Shown here piece after piece: positions 61,582-64,000 of a stretch of DNA of 64,000 bases. Made by a program: the position numbers and the translations under genes. This DNA is from Chromatiaceae bacterium. GTDB taxonomy: Bacteria > Pseudomonadota > Gammaproteobacteria > Chromatiales > Chromatiaceae. The number at the start of each line of letters is the position of its first letter. Positions within the stretch are counted from its first letter, which is position 1. Below the pieces are notes generated by a model. The model had not been told where the DNA came from. It saw only the letters and a list, made by a program, of their open reading frames with translations, and did no database searches. The DNA lies in contig JACKMK010000001.1 in NCBI GenBank assembly GCA_024235395.1, positions 930,001 to 994,000 of the forward strand. The letters are read 5' to 3'.

Positions 61582-64000
61582 TCAGAACTCTTCCCAGTCC
61601 TCGCCGTCATCCACGGCGGACGCGGGCGCCGGTTTTGCGGTCGCGACGCGTGTGGCCGGCGGCTTCGGTTTGTGGGCCGTAGCCGGCCGCTTGGTCGATA
61701 CCTGCGGCCGCGGCTCGGCCGCTGCCCGTGCCTTGGGCGCCGCCACCGGCTCGGTACGCGCCGACGAGCCACGCGTGCGGAAGAAGCCGATCAACGACTG
61801 CATTTCGCGTGCCTTCTCGTCCAGGGATCCAGCGGCCGCGGAGGTCTGCTCGGCGAGTGCCGCGTTCTGTTGCGTCACCTCGTCCATGCTGTTCACGGCC
61901 TTGTTGATCTGGTCGATGCCGGACGACTGCTCGACGCTGGAACTGGAGATCTCGGCGACCACGTCGGCGACCTTCTTGATGCTCAGCGCGATCTCTGCGA
62001 GCGTATTGCCCGACTGGTCGACCAGCTCGGTACCTCCGTGGATCTTGTTCACGGAATCGTTGATCAGATCCTTGATCTCGCGCGCCGATTGCGCCGATCG
62101 CGAGGCCAGGTTGCGCACTTCGGTCGCGACGACCGCGAACCCGCGCCCCTGTTCACCGGCCCGTGCCGCCTCGACCGAGGCGTTCAACGCGAGCAGGTTG
62201 GTCTGGAACGCGATCTCGTCGATCACCCCGATGATCTCGGCGATCTTGTTCGAGGAACTGTTGATTTCGCGCATCGCGCTGATCGCCCTGCCGACCACCT
62301 CGCCGCCATCCTCGGCCTGTTCGCGCGCGGTATGCGCCGCCGTGTTCGCCTGCTGGGCGTGGTCGGCGTTGGTGCGCACCGCCGCCGCCAGCTGTTCGAC
62401 ACTCGCTGCCGTTTCCTCGAGACTGGCCGCATTCTGCTCGGTGCGCTGCGACAGATTGCTGTTGCCCGAAGAGATCTCGCCCGCGGCGGTCGATACGCTG
62501 TCGACCGATTCGCGCAGATTGCCGATGATCTCCTCGAGGCGTGCAATAGTGCCGTTGATACCCTCTTTGACCTTGCCGAAACTGCCCTGCAGGTCGCGGC
62601 TGATCGAGTGGGTCAGATCGCCCTGCGCCAGCCTGTCCATCACCTCCGCGATGTCTTCGAACGAAGTATCGACCGCTTCGATCAACTCGTTGACACCCTC
62701 GGAAAGGCGCCGGAAGAACCCATGCTTGCCGTCGATCACGATGCGCCGGCCCAGGTCGCCGCGGCTCGCCGCCGCGACGATGTCGTCGATCTCGTTCTCC
62801 ACCGAAACCTCTTCGGTGCGATCCATCCATTCGACCGCGATGCCGAGTTTCTCGCGCCGGTCGTTGTGGACCGGGTTGGCGATGACCTTGATCGTCCGTT
62901 GCCCGTACTCGACGACCGCCTCGTTCCTGCGATCGAGAGAGCCGAGCAGCCGCTGCTGATTGACCTGCGCGTTACAGAAGCGCGTAACCGGATTGCCGAC
63001 GATCCGCGCACTGTCGAAGCCCGGCAGCACCGCACGCAGGTCGCCCTGCAAGTCGTCGAACAGGCGATGCGCGGCCTGGTTCAGGTAGACCACGTTGAGT
63101 TCCGTGTCGGCCATCATCACGCAGCTCGAGACGTTGTCGAGTGCGTTCTTGATGCGGGTGTTCTGCGCCGCGAGCACCCTTTCCTCTGCGAGGTGTTCGC
63201 GTTCACGCTCGGCCGCAGCCAGCTGCTCGGTGAGGTCGGTCCACTCGATCGCGGTACCCAGACGCCCACCACTCGCATCCGTGACCGGATTCACCACTGC
63301 GCGGAAAGTACGCCTGCCGGCCTCGACCTGGGACTCGTGCGTCTGGCCATCGCGGCCCAGCACGCCGCCACCGCCAGTGCGGGTCTGCAGGATGCCGTCG
63401 ACCGGCCGTCCCATCAGCGCCTTCGCATCGAACCCCGGGATCACCTCGCGCAGATCCGGTGCCGCGTCACCGAACATCCGCTCGACCGATTCGTTCAGGT
63501 AGATCACCTTGCCACCGTCGTCGGCCACCATCACGCTGGTGCTGACGCAGTCGAGCGCGGTCTTGATGCGCAGGGTCTCCTGGGCGGCCTTGCGGTCGGC
63601 GGCGATCCGCGCACGCAGATTGTCGCGCATCGACACGATACTCGCATAGATCCCGGTGCGGCGTTTGCTGCCCTCGTCCTTCAGACGGGCATCGAGCTCA
63701 CCGTGCGAGATCTGATCGGCGATCTGGGCGATGTACAGCGGGTCCCCGCCGAGCTGGCGCAGGATGTTGCGCGCCAGGACCCAACCGATCAACAGCGTGA
63801 TCGCGATCCCGAGGACCGAGATCGAAAGGTTCACCGCCAGCGATGCCGCAGCGGTTCTCGAGATCGCCGCGGCGGCGCCCTCGAGATCGGCCGCCAAACG
63901 GTCTTCGACCTGTTTCAGCAGGTTGATCTTGGCGGTCTGCATCTTGAACCAGTACACCGCGTCGGTCGCGAAGCCACCGGTCTCCGCGTTGCCGGTCGCG
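61582..64000 (-). CDS. Methyl-accepting chemotaxis protein with NIT-like sensor end (N-terminus cut by window edge)
   Basis: The frame is open to the window end, so the N-terminus is missing; 805 residues are visible. The visible start (ETGGFATDAVYWFKMQ, then TAKINLLKQVEDRLAADL) resembles the C-terminal helix of the NIT nitrate/nitrite-sensing domain. After a membrane helix (SISVLGIAITLLIGWVLA) come a HAMP, two PAS-like repeats (ALDCVSTSVMVADDGGKVIY and ALDNVSSCVMMADTELNVVY), a second HAMP-like stretch and the signalling hairpin EIAFQTNLLALNASVEAARA. The protein ends GEDWEEF, close to the NWETF tether that recruits CheR/CheB. It directs swimming, plausibly toward nitrate or nitrite; that is inference from the domain and the neighbours. 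Confidence 0.88.
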   Translation of the reverse strand, partial: ATGNAETGGFATDAVYWFKMQTAKINLLKQVEDRLAADLEGAAAAISRTAAASLAVNLSISVLGIAITLLIGWVLARNILRQLGGDPLYIAQIADQISHGELDARLKDEGSKRRTGIYASIVSMRDNLRARIAADRKAAQETLRIKTALDCVSTSVMVADDGGKVIYLNESVERMFGDAAPDLREVIPGFDAKALMGRPVDGILQTRTGGGGVLGRDGQTHESQVEAGRRTFRAVVNPVTDASGGRLGTAIEWTDLTEQLAAAEREREHLAEERVLAAQNTRIKNALDNVSSCVMMADTELNVVYLNQAAHRLFDDLQGDLRAVLPGFDSARIVGNPVTRFCNAQVNQQRLLGSLDRRNEAVVEYGQRTIKVIANPVHNDRREKLGIAVEWMDRTEEVSVENEIDDIVAAASRGDLGRRIVIDGKHGFFRRLSEGVNELIEAVDTSFEDIAEVMDRLAQGDLTHSISRDLQGSFGKVKEGINGTIARLEEIIGNLRESVDSVSTAAGEISSGNSNLSQRTEQNAASLEETAASVEQLAAAVRTNADHAQQANTAAHTAREQAEDGGEVVGRAISAMREINSSSNKIAEIIGVIDEIAFQTNLLALNASVEAARAGEQGRGFAVVATEVRNLASRSAQSAREIKDLINDSVNKIHGGTELVDQSGNTLAEIALSIKKVADVVAEISSSSVEQSSGIDQINKAVNSMDEVTQQNAALAEQTSAAAGSLDEKAREMQSLIGFFRTRGSSARTEPVAAPKARAAAEPRPQVSTKRPATAHKPKPPATRVATAKPAPASAVDDGEDWEEF

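Noticed and set aside
1..64000. tRNA, rRNA, insertion sequence, integrase or phage genes
   Set aside because: None seen; gene order is dense and native throughout, so no recent mobile insertion is claimed.

Overview
The window is GC-rich chromosomal DNA with a gene content and gene order typical of a gammaproteobacterium, most like the sulfur-oxidising, facultatively denitrifying Chromatiales and relatives. This rests on BamC, SlyX, GcvR, single-chain PurL, an rhd-tusA-dsrE2 sulfur-relay cluster and a Nap/Nor denitrification island. The assignment is inference from family content. No rRNA, tRNA, CRISPR array, insertion sequence or phage gene was seen.

Layout. 1-1.2 kb: MsrPQ periplasmic methionine sulfoxide reductase, with MsrQ cut by the window edge. 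1.2-15 kb: housekeeping genes, namely a spermidine-synthase-like fusion, slyX-purL, a metallo-beta-lactamase protein, bamC-dapA, and a divergent galT-like/gcvR/bcp/phoH run. 15-21 kb: a hybrid histidine kinase transcribed divergently from a receiver/degenerate GGDEF-EAL protein, then a Crp-family regulator with a small DUF2892 membrane protein. 21-25.5 kb: a PerM-type permease, a LysR regulator and a FadL-type outer-membrane channel, closed by a clear bidirectional terminator. 25.6-31 kb: rhd-tusA-dsrE2, cysG (siroheme), a second rhodanese, and a NarX/NarL-like two-component pair. 31-42 kb: cca, an ATM1-type ABC exporter, a stand-alone S24-like protein, a CbiX-like chelatase, DUF4202, a UbiA prenyltransferase, pepN, glutaredoxin, hslR and a Cys-rich protein.

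42-60.6 kb is a denitrification island. It holds napFDAGHB (periplasmic nitrate reductase with the NapGH quinol module and no napC) and a Dnr/FNR-type regulator. It also holds a hemerythrin/DUF2249/polytopic-membrane-protein operon, an exported haem protein and nnrS. The last block is norC-norB-norE-norF-norQ-X-(CcoG-like)-norD (nitric oxide reductase plus maturation proteins) with a second Dnr-type regulator. FNR/Dnr-type boxes (TTGAY-N4-GTCAW) lie upstream of napF (two), the hemerythrin gene, nnrS and norC/dnr, so the island reads as one NO/oxygen-responsive regulon. No nitrite reductase or N2O reductase gene is present in the window. The right edge carries a TauD-like dioxygenase and a chemoreceptor whose visible N-terminus resembles the end of a NIT (nitrate/nitrite sensing) domain.

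The least explained parts are the accessory genes inside the island (48.7-51.5 kb and 54.6-56 kb), the NarX-like kinase with no periplasmic sensor, and the Crp-family/DUF2892 pair with its GTGAC palindrome.
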